Source: Sinorhizobium shofinae | GTDB lineage: Bacteria; Pseudomonadota; Alphaproteobacteria; Rhizobiales; Rhizobiaceae | DNA length: 64,000 nt | NCBI GenBank assembly: GCA_001704765.1 | Contig: MBFK01000010.1 | Coordinates: 1-64,000, forward strand | Reading direction: 5' to 3' | Shown: piece after piece, positions 9,278 to 22,342 of the stretch | Layout of the letters: every line of letters begins with the position of its first letter | Numbering within the stretch: position 1 is the first letter of the stretch | The notes under the pieces: model-generated | Database searches by the model: none | Told to the model about the DNA's origin: nothing | Seen by the model: only the letters and a program-made list of their open reading frames with translations | Position numbers and translations under genes: made by a program

Positions 9278-10343
9278 TCAGGCGCTTGCCGGCCAACCCT
9301 GCCATCTGACCCATCGGCCGTGGAAATCGGCGCGGCCGATGAGGTGCTTTTCCCCGCCCGGCCATATCTGAAGCGACAATGCCGCGCCGGGGGTTTGGCC
9401 GTCTCCCTCCATCTGCAGCCTGGCAAGCGGTGCATCGTGCGTCGCGGCCAGGCCGGCGGCAGAAATCAAGGCTTCACCTTCCCTCTGGGCAGCTGCCGGC
9501 AGGTATTGCCAAGCGATCGAGTGATAGATGACGTGGACCGGAAAGCTGCGCGCCAGCCGGACCTTTAGCCAGTCGATTGCGTCGGCGCGCTCGACCAGCT
9601 TGCCTTCAGATGCGGCGATGTCCAATGCTTTCCTCGTTCGACTGAACCGGTCCAATTGGTCGGCCCAGATATAGGACAGAAGCCGCAGCCGATCGTCTTC
9701 ATCCGCTGGGTTCCAGCGGGTTGAGGTCGCAGCCGGCGCGCTCGACAATCTCCACGGGCCTGAGTTTCGGCGCGTCACCATGCCATTCAGGCGTGATGAC
9801 AACAGCGGCGTCATCGCCCCAAAGACCGTTCGGAAGTGCGTAACGATACCTGTCCCAGTGCAGGTTCAAGCCGGCGCAGGCGCCGATCTCGGAGAGAACG
9901 AGCCCCTTGCCGAGAAGGCCTGCAATCGTCAGGAAGCCGGGAAGCAATGCGCCGGAGCGGCGCACCTTATTGGTTTGCGGGGCCGAGCGAAGCCTCTCGA
10001 GAATGAAATCCGCGTGCCTCGCGAGTGCCCCCTCGCAAACGGTCCAAAGCGCGGCGTCATCGGCATCGTTGGGCGGATAGCATCGTTCCAATGCCTCGTC
10101 GCGATGCAGCAGAACAAGCGCATGAAGGGCTCCGAACAGCCGCAGCGCGAGTGCGTCGGCGTCGGCGGATGGATGGCCCGGCCAGCTGAGAACGCGGCGC
10201 CCCACCGGGTTTTCCACGTTCAGGCGATCTGCAGCCAGCCGGCAGAGGCGAGCCATGAACGGCGAACCGAGCCTTTCGCAGGATTTCGCCTGGTCGCGAA
10301 ATGCGTCGCGGACGGTCTGTTGGACCGGCCCGGCGTCAAACAT
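9278..10343 (-). pseudogene. DUF2332 family gene interrupted by a frameshift
   Basis: Two minus-strand frames together make one DUF2332 protein of about 350 residues. The upstream part (10343 to 9699) ends ...VEIVERAGCDLNPLEPSG. The downstream part continues in another frame with NPADEDDRLRLLSYIWADQ to 9278. The shared nucleotides encode NPLEP in one frame and the expected PADEDDR in the next, so a single extra base in the GGG run at 9708-9710 explains the break. DUF2332 proteins have no known activity. The start overlaps the stop of the MaoC gene (10336) by 8 bp, so the two were coupled. Either a real inactivation or a sequencing error is possible. Confidence 0.75.
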
Positions 10344-10824
10344 CGGCCGGCCGGTCCTTCGGGTCGAACTGGATGATCGTCTGCCACACCGCGGTCAGGG
10401 CCGGCTTCCGTTCGCCTTCGATCTCCACGGTCGCGTCATAGGTTATCATCAGCATGCCGGCGCCGCGGAAGCGGGCGTCGGCCATGGTGAAGCGGCCGCG
10501 CACCCGTGCGCCGCTCTTTACGGGTGCCATGAAACGCACCTTGTCGAAGCCGTAATTGATGCCCATCGTCTGCTCGCGGATCTTCGGCAGGCAATTGTAG
10601 TTCATTGCAGAGAGCAGCGAGAGCGACAGGAAGCCATGGGCGATCGTACCGCCGAAGGGCGTTTCCGCCGCCGCACGCTCAGGATCGGTGTGAATGAACT
10701 GGAAGTCGCCCGTCGCCTCGGCGAAATTGTCGATGGTCTTCTGGGAAACGGTGATCCAGTCGGATACGCCGATCTCTTTACCGATCAGATCCTTGACGTC
10801 GGAAAGCGAAATGTCTTGCGGCAT
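10336..10824 (-). CDS. MaoC-like (R)-specific enoyl-CoA hydratase
   Basis: A 162-residue hot-dog-fold protein. The hydratase-2 motif is present: FAEATGDFQFIHTDPERA (Asp and His of the catalytic dyad near residues 40-45), then FGGTIAHGFLSLSLL. These enzymes hydrate trans-2-enoyl-CoA to the (R)-3-hydroxy form and in rhizobia can supply PHB or act in acyl-CoA breakdown. The start at 10824 follows the glgX end region by 77 bp. A much longer open frame upstream overlaps glgX and is not used. Its stop overlaps the start of the broken DUF2332 gene. Confidence 0.9.
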   Translation of the reverse strand: MPQDISLSDVKDLIGKEIGVSDWITVSQKTIDNFAEATGDFQFIHTDPERAAAETPFGGTIAHGFLSLSLLSAMNYNCLPKIREQTMGINYGFDKVRFMAPVKSGARVRGRFTMADARFRGAGMLMITYDATVEIEGERKPALTAVWQTIIQFDPKDRPADV

Positions 10825-10901
10825 GTGATTGTCCTGAAGCAGCGGCCTCTCGACCGATCTATAGGCCGGCCGGGCAACATCTAGCAAGTGGCGGTAAAAC
10901 T

Positions 10902-12866
10902 TTAGAAAACCTCGACGAAGAAGTTGACCGAGCGGGCGGGTGCGAAGGCCGGCAACATGGCGTCCGAGAAGGCGTCTCGCCATTTGCCGCCGAGGCTCGG
11001 GGGCGGTATGAAGGGATGCGGCGCATGGCTGCGGTTGATGACCACGGCGAGCCGGGTTGACCGCTGCTGTTGCCGATCCTCGGTCGCAAGCACCATGACC
11101 AGGTTGTCGGTTGCCGGATGTTCCCAATCTTCGACCGTCATCGGATGGCCGTCGAGCCGCAGCCAGGCGACGTCGCCCTGGCCGGTGAAGAAAGACGTCC
11201 TGGCGAAGACGCCAAAGCGGCGGCGCATGGCGGAGAGCGCAGCCGTGTGGTCGGTGAGTTGTTGGTCGAGCGTCTCCCAGTCGAGCCAGGTAATCGCGTT
11301 GTCCTGCGCATAGGCATTGTTGTTGCCGTGCTGACTGCGGCCGCCTTCGTCCCCTGCCGCCAGCATGATTGTTCCGCGCGAGGCAAACAGGCTGCCGGCG
11401 AGCGCCATGGCATCGTTCCGCCGCGCTGCCACCACCTCCGGATCCTCGGTCGGGCCTTCGGCGCCATTGTTCCACGAGTAATTCTCGTTGTGCCCGTCGC
11501 GATTGCATTCGCCATTCGCCTCATTGTGCTTGCGCGCATAGGAGACGAGATCGACGAGCGTGAAGCCGTCATGGGCGGCGATGAAGTTGACGCTGCGTGT
11601 CGTCGTCTCACCCCAGCGCGAGAAGGTGTCGGAGGAGCCGGCAAGCGCGGTGGCGAGCGCGCCGATGGCATGCCGATCGCCGCGCCAATAGCGGCGGATA
11701 TCGTCGCGGGCGCGATCATTCCATTCGAGAAAGGCCTGAGGGAAATTGCCGAGCTGATAGCCGCCGGGGCCGGTATCCCAGGGCTCGGCGATCAGGATGC
11801 GGTCAGACAGCACCGGATCGGCCGCGATCGCCGCGAAGAGGGCGGCGTCGCGGTGAAAGCCGCCCATGTCCCGGCCGAGGATGGAGGCAAGGTCGAATCG
11901 GAATCCGTCGACGCCGGCGGCAAGAACGAAATGGCGCAGGCTATCAAGGATCAGCCTTTGGACCATCGGGTGATCGCAAGCGATGGTATTGCCGCAGCCG
12001 GTGTCGTTGATGAGCTCGCCAGGCTGCTCGGTGACATGGCGATAATAGGTCAGATTGTCGAGCCCGCGCATGGAAAGGGTCGTGCCGTAGCGGTCGCTCT
12101 CGCCGGAATGGTTGAAGACGAGATCGAGGATGACGCCGATGCCGGCCTTGTGCAGGGCCTCGACGGTCTTGCGCAGTTCCTTGACGCCGCCGGGAACCAA
12201 GCGCGGATCGAGGGCCATCGGCGCGATCGGGTTGTAACCCCAGCCATTGTGAAGCCCGAGCGGCGGCAGATGCCGCTCGTCGATCCAGGCGACGATTGGC
12301 ATCAGTTCGACGGCGGAGACGCCGAGGCGGCTCAGATGCTCGATGACGACCGACTCGGCGAGGGCGGCCAGCGTGCCGCGTTTCTTTTCCGGAATACCCG
12401 GATGAAGAATGGTGAACGGCTTAACCGCGACCTCATAGATCAGGCCGCCGGGCTGGTACAGCGGCGGCTTCGGCTTCATCGCCTTGACGTCTGCCACGAT
12501 CGCCTTCGGCACGAGATCGGCCGTCTCCTCGCCGAACGCCGTCAGCCGTGGATCGTGGCGAAAGGGGCGGTCGAGTTCTACTGCATATGGGTCGACCAGC
12601 AGCTTGGAAGGATCGAACCACAGTCCGTGATCGGGCGAGTAGACGCCCTCCGCACGCAAGCTATAGCGGGTGCCGAGCGGCACATCGGCAAGGGTGATGC
12701 TGTGCACATCGCCGTCACGCACCATCGGCAGTCGGCACATTTCCCTATTGCCCGCCTTGTCGAACAGGCAGAGATCGATGCGTGCGGCATTGTGCGACCA
12801 GACGGCAAAGCGCGTTCCGTCGGGCGTGCGAGTCACGCCGAGGGGTGGAATTCCGGTCATCGGCAT
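10902..12866 (-). CDS. glgX: Glycogen debranching enzyme
   Basis: A 654-residue GH13 isoamylase-type enzyme that removes alpha-1,6 branches from phosphorylase-limited glycogen. An N-terminal CBM48-like domain (about 1-150, with DPSKLLVDPYA) precedes the barrel. Catalytic regions are DGFRFDLASILGRD (nucleophile Asp), ILIAEPWDTGPGGYQ (acid/base Glu) and NFIAAHDGFTLVDLVSY (transition-state His-Asp). It is the last gene of glgP-glgB-glgC-glgA-pgm-glgX, 63 bp after pgm. Size and motifs are complete. Confidence 0.95.
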   Translation of the reverse strand: MPMTGIPPLGVTRTPDGTRFAVWSHNAARIDLCLFDKAGNREMCRLPMVRDGDVHSITLADVPLGTRYSLRAEGVYSPDHGLWFDPSKLLVDPYAVELDRPFRHDPRLTAFGEETADLVPKAIVADVKAMKPKPPLYQPGGLIYEVAVKPFTILHPGIPEKKRGTLAALAESVVIEHLSRLGVSAVELMPIVAWIDERHLPPLGLHNGWGYNPIAPMALDPRLVPGGVKELRKTVEALHKAGIGVILDLVFNHSGESDRYGTTLSMRGLDNLTYYRHVTEQPGELINDTGCGNTIACDHPMVQRLILDSLRHFVLAAGVDGFRFDLASILGRDMGGFHRDAALFAAIAADPVLSDRILIAEPWDTGPGGYQLGNFPQAFLEWNDRARDDIRRYWRGDRHAIGALATALAGSSDTFSRWGETTTRSVNFIAAHDGFTLVDLVSYARKHNEANGECNRDGHNENYSWNNGAEGPTEDPEVVAARRNDAMALAGSLFASRGTIMLAAGDEGGRSQHGNNNAYAQDNAITWLDWETLDQQLTDHTAALSAMRRRFGVFARTSFFTGQGDVAWLRLDGHPMTVEDWEHPATDNLVMVLATEDRQQQRSTRLAVVINRSHAPHPFIPPPSLGGKWRDAFSDAMLPAFAPARSVNFFVEVF

Positions 12867-12929
12867 GAAGGGACGTCCCTTTCGAGATCAGGGGGAGGTG
12901 GGCCGCGGAGAGTGGCCCTGGTTGTGGTC

Positions 12930-16006
<3,077 letters not shown>

Positions 16007-16012
16007 GCGGGC

Positions 16013-17275
16013 CTACATTCCCAGCTTGTCTATCATCGGTTGCGTTATCAGGCACACACCGTTTTCGGACCGGCGGAAGCGCTTGGCGTCGAGCTCCGGA
16101 TCATCGCCGACAACCAACCCCTCCGGAATCACGACCCGGCTGTCGATGACGACATTGCGCAGAATCGTGTGCCGCCCGACCGTCACGTCGGGGAGAACTA
16201 CGGCATTTTCGAGTCGCGAGTATGAATTGACCCGGACGCCGGTGAACAGAAGGCTCCTGTTGAGCGCCGCTCCGGAGATGATGCAATCGCCCGAGACGAG
16301 CGAGGAGGTCGCCGAACCGCGGCGATTTTCGTCGTCGTGGACGAATTTTGCCGGCGGCTTGATCTCGGCGAAGGTCCAGATCGGCCAGGTGCTGTCATAG
16401 ATGTCGAGCTCGGGCGTCACATGGGTGAGATCGATGTTCGCCTGCCAATAGGCGTCGATCGTGCCGACGTCGCGCCAATAGGCCTCGCGTTCGAAATCCG
16501 AACGGACGCAGGAGCGGGTGAAGCGGTGGGCAACCGCCTTACCGTGCTCGACGATATAGGGGATGATGTCCTTGCCGAAGTCGCGGCTGGATTTCGGATC
16601 GGCCGCATCCCGGCGCAGCATGTCCATCAGGAACTTGGTGTGGAAGACGTAGATGCCCATTGACGCCAGCGCCATGTCCGGGTTGCCCGGGATGCCGGGC
16701 GGATCGGCTGGCTTCTCGACGAAGGCGATGATCCGGTCCTCGTTGTCGACATGCATGACGCCGAAGCCCGTCGCCTCCATGCGCGGCACTTCCAGGCAGC
16801 CGATCGTCACATCGGCGCCGGAATCGACGTGCTGCTGCAGCATCAGCTCGTAGTCCATCTTGTAGATGTGGTCGCCGGCGAGGATCACCATGTACTCGAC
16901 GCCGTGATCCTCGATGATGTCGATGTTCTGAAAAACCGCGTCGGCCGTGCCTTCATACCATTGCGTCTCCGAGACGCGTTGGCTCGCCGGCAGGATGTCG
17001 AAGCTCTCGTTGCGTTCGGGGCGGAAGAAGTTCCAGCCGCGCTGCAGGTGCCGGATCAGCGAATGGGCTTTGTACTGCGTGGCGACTCCGATGCGGCGGA
17101 TACCGGAATTCAGCGCATTGGAGAGCGCGAAATCGATGATGCGCGCCTTGCCGCCGAAATAGACCGCCGGCTTGGCGCGCCGGTCGGTCAGTTCCTTCAG
17201 TCGGCTGCCGCGGCCGCCAGCGAGAACATAGGCCATGGCATCACGAGCCAGAGGTTGCGTACGTTTTTCCACCAT
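16013..17275 (-). CDS. glgC: Glucose-1-phosphate adenylyltransferase
   Basis: A 420-residue ADP-glucose pyrophosphorylase, the committed and normally allosterically controlled step of glycogen synthesis. The nucleotide loop [12 protein letters not shown] lies near residues 20-31. [16 protein letters not shown] marks the catalytic metal site, and [17 protein letters not shown] follows the N-terminus. The C-terminal part is a left-handed beta-helix ([33 protein letters not shown]). Family length is complete. Confidence 0.97.
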   Translation of the reverse strand: MVEKRTQPLARDAMAYVLAGGRGSRLKELTDRRAKPAVYFGGKARIIDFALSNALNSGIRRIGVATQYKAHSLIRHLQRGWNFFRPERNESFDILPASQRVSETQWYEGTADAVFQNIDIIEDHGVEYMVILAGDHIYKMDYELMLQQHVDSGADVTIGCLEVPRMEATGFGVMHVDNEDRIIAFVEKPADPPGIPGNPDMALASMGIYVFHTKFLMDMLRRDAADPKSSRDFGKDIIPYIVEHGKAVAHRFTRSCVRSDFEREAYWRDVGTIDAYWQANIDLTHVTPELDIYDSTWPIWTFAEIKPPAKFVHDDENRRGSATSSLVSGDCIISGAALNRSLLFTGVRVNSYSRLENAVVLPDVTVGRHTILRNVVIDSRVVIPEGLVVGDDPELDAKRFRRSENGVCLITQPMIDKLGM

Positions 17276-17388
17276 TTGTCCTCCCCAAGATCAGTTCTTC
17301 GAGGACCGCCGGGCGGCTTTCTGCGACGCCTCGCGGGCCCACGATTCCTTCCTGCCTGTCTGCCGGCGGTGCCGGCAGGACCTACTCC

Positions 17389-19599
17389 TCAATCCTGCTC
17401 CAGCATCAGCGTCGCCAGGGGTGGCAGCGTGATGGTGGCAACTGTCATTCCGTTCGATTTCTTTTCCGCTTGCACGGCGCCGCCGTTGCCCTTGCCGCTT
17501 CCTCCGTAGATCTCCGCATCGGTGTTGAGGATTTCCTTCCAGCGTCCCGCGACCGGTAGCCGTACATCGTAGCCCTCGCGGTAGACGGGGGTGAAATTGG
17601 TGACGACCGCGATCAGCTTCTCGCCCGGCGCCTTTCTGAGCCATGCGAAGACCGAATTGTCCCGATCATCGGCAATCAGCCATTCGAAGCCCTCGCCCTC
17701 GCAGTCGCGCGCGTGCAGCGCCGGCTTCGAGCGATAGGTGCCGTTGAGGTCGCGGACCAGCCGCCGCATGCCTTCGTGAAGATTGTATTCAAGCAGGTTC
17801 CAGTCGAGTTGGCGTTCTTCCGACCATTCGCGCCATTGCGCGAACTCCTGCCCCATGAAGAGCAGCTTCTTGCCGGGATAGCCCCACATGAAGGCGTAAT
17901 AGGCCCTGAGATTGGCGAACTTCTGCCAATCGTCGCCGGCCATCTTGGCGATCAGCGATCCCTTGCCGTGCACAACCTCGTCATGCGACAGCGGCAGGAC
18001 GAAATTCTCGCTGAAGGCGTAGAGCAGCCCGAAGGTCATGTCGTTGTGGTGGAACTTGCGGTGCACCGGCTCGCGCGACAGATATTGCAGCGTGTCGTGC
18101 ATGAAGCCCATGTTCCATTTGAAGCCGAAGCCGAGCCCGCCCGTATGGACCGGATGGGAGACTTTCGGCCAGGAGGTCGATTCCTCGGCGATCGTCAGGA
18201 CACCCTGATGGATGCCGTAGAGGCGGGTGTTCATCGTCTGCAGGAAGCGGACCGCCTCGAGATTTTCGTTGCCGCCATATTCGTTCGGCACCCATTCGCC
18301 GTGCTTGCGCGAATAATCGAGATAGAGCATCGACGCGACCGCATCGACGCGCAGGCCGTCGACATGGAACTTCTCGGCCCAGTAGAGGGCGTTGTTGACG
18401 AGATAGGAGAGCACCTCCTCACGGCCGAAATTGTAGATCGCCGTGTTCCAATCGGGGTGGAACCCCTGGCGCGGATCCTCGTGCTCGTAGAGCGCGGTGC
18501 CGTCGAACCAGCGTAAGCCATGCTCGTCGGTTGGAAAATGCGCCGGCACCCAGTCGAGGATGACGCCGATGCCGACCTTGTGGCAGCCATTGACGAAGCG
18601 GGCAAAGCCCTCCGGCTCGCCGAAGCGCGCGGTCGGTGAAAAAAGCCCGGTGGTCTGGTAACCCCATGACGGATCGTAGGGAAATTCGGAGATCGGCAGG
18701 AACTCGATATGGGTGAAGCCCATGTCGACGCAATAGGGGATCAGCCGCTCCGCCAGTTCGTCCCAGGTAAGCATATCGCCATTGTCGCGGCGCTGCCACG
18801 AGCTGGCATGGACCTCATAGATGGAAATCGGCTGCCGGCGCGGATCGACGTCTTCCCAGTGTTGCCGGTGCGCCTCGTCCTCCCAGACCTGGGCGATTTC
18901 ACCCGTCGTTACCGATGCGGTGTCGGGGCGGAGTTCCGAGCGCCGGGCGAAAGGATCGGCCTTCAGCGGCAGCAATGTACCGTCATTGCCAAGAATCTCG
19001 TATTTATAAGGGGCGCCAAGCGGCACGTCGGGGATGAACGTTTCCCAGATGCCCGTGTCGGTGCGTAGGCGCATGACGTGCCGGCGCCCGTCCCAATCGT
19101 TGAAGTTGCCGACAACGGAAACGCGGCGCGCATTCGGTGCCCAGACGGCAAAGTGAAAGCCTTCGGCACCGTCATGCGAGATCGGGTGGGCCCCCATCTT
19201 GTCGAAGAGTCTGAGGTGCGAACCTTCGCGAATGTAATAGTCGTCCATCGGTCCAAGGACGGGACCGAAACTGTATGGATCGACCACGATCCATTCGCCG
19301 CCCTCGTTGCGAGCCCGGTAGCGGATCGGCTGCTCCTTGCGGAGCGAGACGGGACCTTCGAAAAAGCCGGCGTCGTTGCGCCGTTCGAGTGTTCCGATTT
19401 CCTTGCCGGAAAGGGTTTCCGCGACCACCGTTGCCGCGCCGGGGATGAAGCAGCGCGCGAAATAGGTCTTGCCGGATGCGTGCACGCCGAGAACGGCAAA
19501 GGGGTCGCTGTGGTTGCCGGAAAGTATGGCCTCAATCTCCTGCGCCGGCAGAAAGCCTGACGCAGCGGGCGTTTCGTCCTTGCCGGGCGGTGATGTCAT
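17389..19599 (-). CDS. glgB: 1,4-alpha-glucan branching enzyme
   Basis: A 736-residue GH13 branching enzyme. N-terminal CBM48 modules occupy about 1-230 (YRARNEGGEWIVVDPYSFGP, FHFAVWAPNARRVSVVGNFN). Catalytic regions are DGLRVDAVASMLYLDYSR (Asp nucleophile), LTIAEESTSWP (Glu) and LPLSHDEVVHGKGSL (His-Asp). It introduces alpha-1,6 branches. Its ATG overlaps the glgP stop as ATGA, so translation is coupled to glgP. Confidence 0.97.
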   Translation of the reverse strand: MTSPPGKDETPAASGFLPAQEIEAILSGNHSDPFAVLGVHASGKTYFARCFIPGAATVVAETLSGKEIGTLERRNDAGFFEGPVSLRKEQPIRYRARNEGGEWIVVDPYSFGPVLGPMDDYYIREGSHLRLFDKMGAHPISHDGAEGFHFAVWAPNARRVSVVGNFNDWDGRRHVMRLRTDTGIWETFIPDVPLGAPYKYEILGNDGTLLPLKADPFARRSELRPDTASVTTGEIAQVWEDEAHRQHWEDVDPRRQPISIYEVHASSWQRRDNGDMLTWDELAERLIPYCVDMGFTHIEFLPISEFPYDPSWGYQTTGLFSPTARFGEPEGFARFVNGCHKVGIGVILDWVPAHFPTDEHGLRWFDGTALYEHEDPRQGFHPDWNTAIYNFGREEVLSYLVNNALYWAEKFHVDGLRVDAVASMLYLDYSRKHGEWVPNEYGGNENLEAVRFLQTMNTRLYGIHQGVLTIAEESTSWPKVSHPVHTGGLGFGFKWNMGFMHDTLQYLSREPVHRKFHHNDMTFGLLYAFSENFVLPLSHDEVVHGKGSLIAKMAGDDWQKFANLRAYYAFMWGYPGKKLLFMGQEFAQWREWSEERQLDWNLLEYNLHEGMRRLVRDLNGTYRSKPALHARDCEGEGFEWLIADDRDNSVFAWLRKAPGEKLIAVVTNFTPVYREGYDVRLPVAGRWKEILNTDAEIYGGSGKGNGGAVQAEKKSNGMTVATITLPPLATLMLEQD

Positions 19600-22058
19600 C
19601 CAGCTCTCCAGATTTCACCGGCATATTGCCGGATCGTGCGGTCGGAGGAGAACCAGCCCATACGCGCGGTGTTGCGGATCGTCTTCGAATACCAGTCGGA
19701 CGGGGTGGTCCAGAGTTGGTCGACTTCGCGCTGTGCCTTGGCATAGGCTTCGAAATCGGCGGCAACCATGAACCAGTCATGGTTGTAGAGGCCGTCGACG
19801 AGGCCCGCGAAGCGGTTACGGTCGTCCGGCGAGAAGACACCGGAGGCGATCGCCGAGAGCGCCTGCGACAGCTCGCGCGAGCCCTCGATGACGGCGCGCG
19901 GATTGTGCCCCTCCGCCCGCGCCTTCGCGACCTCCTCGGCGGTCATGCCGAAGATCTTGATGTTTTCTTCGCCGACCCAGTCGCGCATCTCCACATTGGC
20001 GCCGTCGAGGGTGCCGATGGTCAGTGCGCCGTTGAGGCCGAACTTCATGTTGCCGGTGCCCGACGCCTCCATGCCAGCCGTCGAGATCTGCTCGGAAAGA
20101 TCAGCGGCAGGAACCATAACCTCGGCGAGCGAGACGTTGTAGTTGGGGACAAAGACGATCTTCAGGAGACCACGCACGGCCGGGTCATTGTTGACGACGC
20201 GGGCGACATCATTGGCGAGCTTGATAATCAGCTTGGCGTGGTGGTAGCTCGGCGCCGCCTTACCGGCGAAGAGCTTGACGCGCGGCACCCAGTCGAGCTC
20301 CGGATGCGAGCGGATCTGGTCGTAGAGCGCCACCGCCTCGATGATGTTCAGCAATTGCCGCTTGTACTCGTGGATGCGCTTGATCTGGATGTCGAACATC
20401 GCCGACGGATCGAGCCTGATGCCGAGGCTCGCCTGGACCAGCTTCGCCAGCCTCACCTTGTTGGCGCGCTTGACGGCGGCGAAGTGTTCCTGGAAGTCCG
20501 CCTTGTCGGCAAAGGCGTCGAGCGCCTGCAGCGCTTCGGTATTGTCCATGAACTCGTCGCCGATCGCGTCCCGGATCAGCGCGAAAAGGCCGGGATTGCA
20601 CTGCATCAGCCAGCGGCGCGGCGTGATGCCGTTGGTCTTGTTGTTGATGCGGTCCGGGTAAAGACGGTGCAGATTGGCAAACACCGTTTCCTTCATCAGA
20701 TCGGTGTGCAGCGCCGAGACGCCGTTGATCGAATGGGAGCCGACAAAGGCGAGATTGCCCATGCGCACCCGCCGCTCGCCCGTCTCATCAATCAGCGAGA
20801 TGCTGCGGATCTCCTCGTCGGTCGCATGCTTCTGCCTGCGCGCCTCGATGAGAACCTTCGCATTGATCGCGTAGACGATCTGCATGTGGCGGGGCAACAG
20901 CCGCTCGAAGAGCGGCACGGGCCAGCTTTCGAGTGCTTCCGGCAGCAGGGTGTGGTTGGTGTAGGCGAAGGTCCGCCGGGTGATGTCCCAGGCCTCTTCG
21001 AAACCGAGCCCATGGGCGTCGGTGAGCAGGCGAACCAGTTCCGCAACGGACACCGCCGGATGGGTGTCGTTGAGCTGGATGGCGACCGCATCTGGCAGCG
21101 ACGTAAAGTCCGGATATTGCTGCAGATGCCGGCGCAGAATGTCCTGCAGCGAGGCGGAGGAGAAGAAGTATTCCTGCCGGAGGCGCAGTTCCTGGCCGGC
21201 CGGCGTGGCGTCGGCCGGATAAAGCACGCGTGTCAGCGACTCCGCCTTGTTGCTCTCGCGCAGCGCACCGATGTGGTCGCCGGCGTTGAAGGCGTCGAGC
21301 AGGATCGGATCGATCGGCTGTGCGGCCCAGAGGCGTAGCGTGTTTACCCGCTTTGCCCGCCAGCCGACGGCCGGCGTGTCGAAGGCCGTGGCGATCACCC
21401 GCTCCGCCGGCTTCCAGACGTAGCGCTGAACTTCCTCATCGATATTGACGGTCTCGACGCTGCCGCCGAAACCTATCTCATAGGAGCTCTCTCGCCGCTC
21501 GAATTCCCAGGGATTGCCATGGGCCAGCCAGGTTTCGGGCAGTTCGACCTGCCAGCCATCGGCCATCTGCTGGCGGAACAGGCCGTGCATATAGCGGATG
21601 CCGTAGCCATAGGCTGGGACGTCGACGGTCGCCATCGACTCCATGAAACAGGCGGCGAGGCGCCCAAGGCCGCCATTGCCGAGAGCGGCGTCGGGCTCGA
21701 GCTGCGCGACCACGTCGATATCAACGCCCAGCGAGGCGAGCGCATCGCGCATCTCGTCCATCAGGCCGATATTCGTCATGGCGTCGCGCATCAGGCGGCC
21801 GATGAGGAATTCGAGTGAAAGGTAATAGACCCGCTTCGCCCCGGTCGCATAGGTCTTGCGCGTCGATTCCATCCACTTGTCGGTGATGCGGTCGCGGGCA
21901 ACCAGAATGGCGGCGGTCAGCCAATCGTGCGGCTTTGCGACCTTCGGGTCCTTGCCGATGCGGTATTTGAGGCGCTCGAGAATCTCAACGGCAAGCTGGC
22001 CCGGTTCGGAGGATCTCAGGGCCGGCTGCGGCAGTTCGTTGGTGGAGAGCCGATTCAT
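19596..22058 (-). CDS. glgP: Glycogen phosphorylase
   Basis: An 820-residue GT35 phosphorylase that releases glucose-1-phosphate. The PLP region EASGTGNMKFGLNGALTIGT holds the Schiff-base lysine. LEFLIGRLMRDAMTN and ALGNGGLGRLAACFMESMAT are the conserved N-terminal blocks. It is the first gene of the operon. The start MNRLSTNELPQP at 22058 gives the usual rhizobial length; an open extension to 22202 is not protein-like. No strong ribosome site is visible, so the immediately upstream ATG at 22061 is equally possible. Confidence 0.95.
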   Translation of the reverse strand: MNRLSTNELPQPALRSSEPGQLAVEILERLKYRIGKDPKVAKPHDWLTAAILVARDRITDKWMESTRKTYATGAKRVYYLSLEFLIGRLMRDAMTNIGLMDEMRDALASLGVDIDVVAQLEPDAALGNGGLGRLAACFMESMATVDVPAYGYGIRYMHGLFRQQMADGWQVELPETWLAHGNPWEFERRESSYEIGFGGSVETVNIDEEVQRYVWKPAERVIATAFDTPAVGWRAKRVNTLRLWAAQPIDPILLDAFNAGDHIGALRESNKAESLTRVLYPADATPAGQELRLRQEYFFSSASLQDILRRHLQQYPDFTSLPDAVAIQLNDTHPAVSVAELVRLLTDAHGLGFEEAWDITRRTFAYTNHTLLPEALESWPVPLFERLLPRHMQIVYAINAKVLIEARRQKHATDEEIRSISLIDETGERRVRMGNLAFVGSHSINGVSALHTDLMKETVFANLHRLYPDRINNKTNGITPRRWLMQCNPGLFALIRDAIGDEFMDNTEALQALDAFADKADFQEHFAAVKRANKVRLAKLVQASLGIRLDPSAMFDIQIKRIHEYKRQLLNIIEAVALYDQIRSHPELDWVPRVKLFAGKAAPSYHHAKLIIKLANDVARVVNNDPAVRGLLKIVFVPNYNVSLAEVMVPAADLSEQISTAGMEASGTGNMKFGLNGALTIGTLDGANVEMRDWVGEENIKIFGMTAEEVAKARAEGHNPRAVIEGSRELSQALSAIASGVFSPDDRNRFAGLVDGLYNHDWFMVAADFEAYAKAQREVDQLWTTPSDWYSKTIRNTARMGWFSSDRTIRQYAGEIWRAG

Positions 22059-22231
22059 CATGAGAACTGTCAAACCCTTGTTGCATTTCAGGAAACCGCG
22101 AGCCGAACCGGCGGGAACAGGGCATTTATGCATCGATCCGAAGCGCTTGCAACAGCTGTTTTTAAATGGATTAGAAAACTCCGATGGTACGCGAGGACGC
22201 ACTTAGGCTGCTAATTCAATAGTTTCGCAGG

Positions 22232-22266
22232 AAGAAAAATGCCGCCCGGCAAAGGCCGAACGGCAT
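22232..22266 (-). terminator. Terminator after the vWA/TadG-like gene
   Basis: On the minus strand, ATGCCGTTCGGC and GCCGGGCGGCAT form a stem with a 3-4-nt loop, followed by TTTTTCTTCC. This is a good factor-independent terminator 77 bp after the stop at 22343, placed before glgP. Confidence 0.75.
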
Positions 22267-22342
22267 GGCAAAACCACCCGGAGCGCGATGATTTCGGGCC
22301 GAACCGACCCAGGATCATAAGGGGTCTCTGCTCCGGCTCAGG

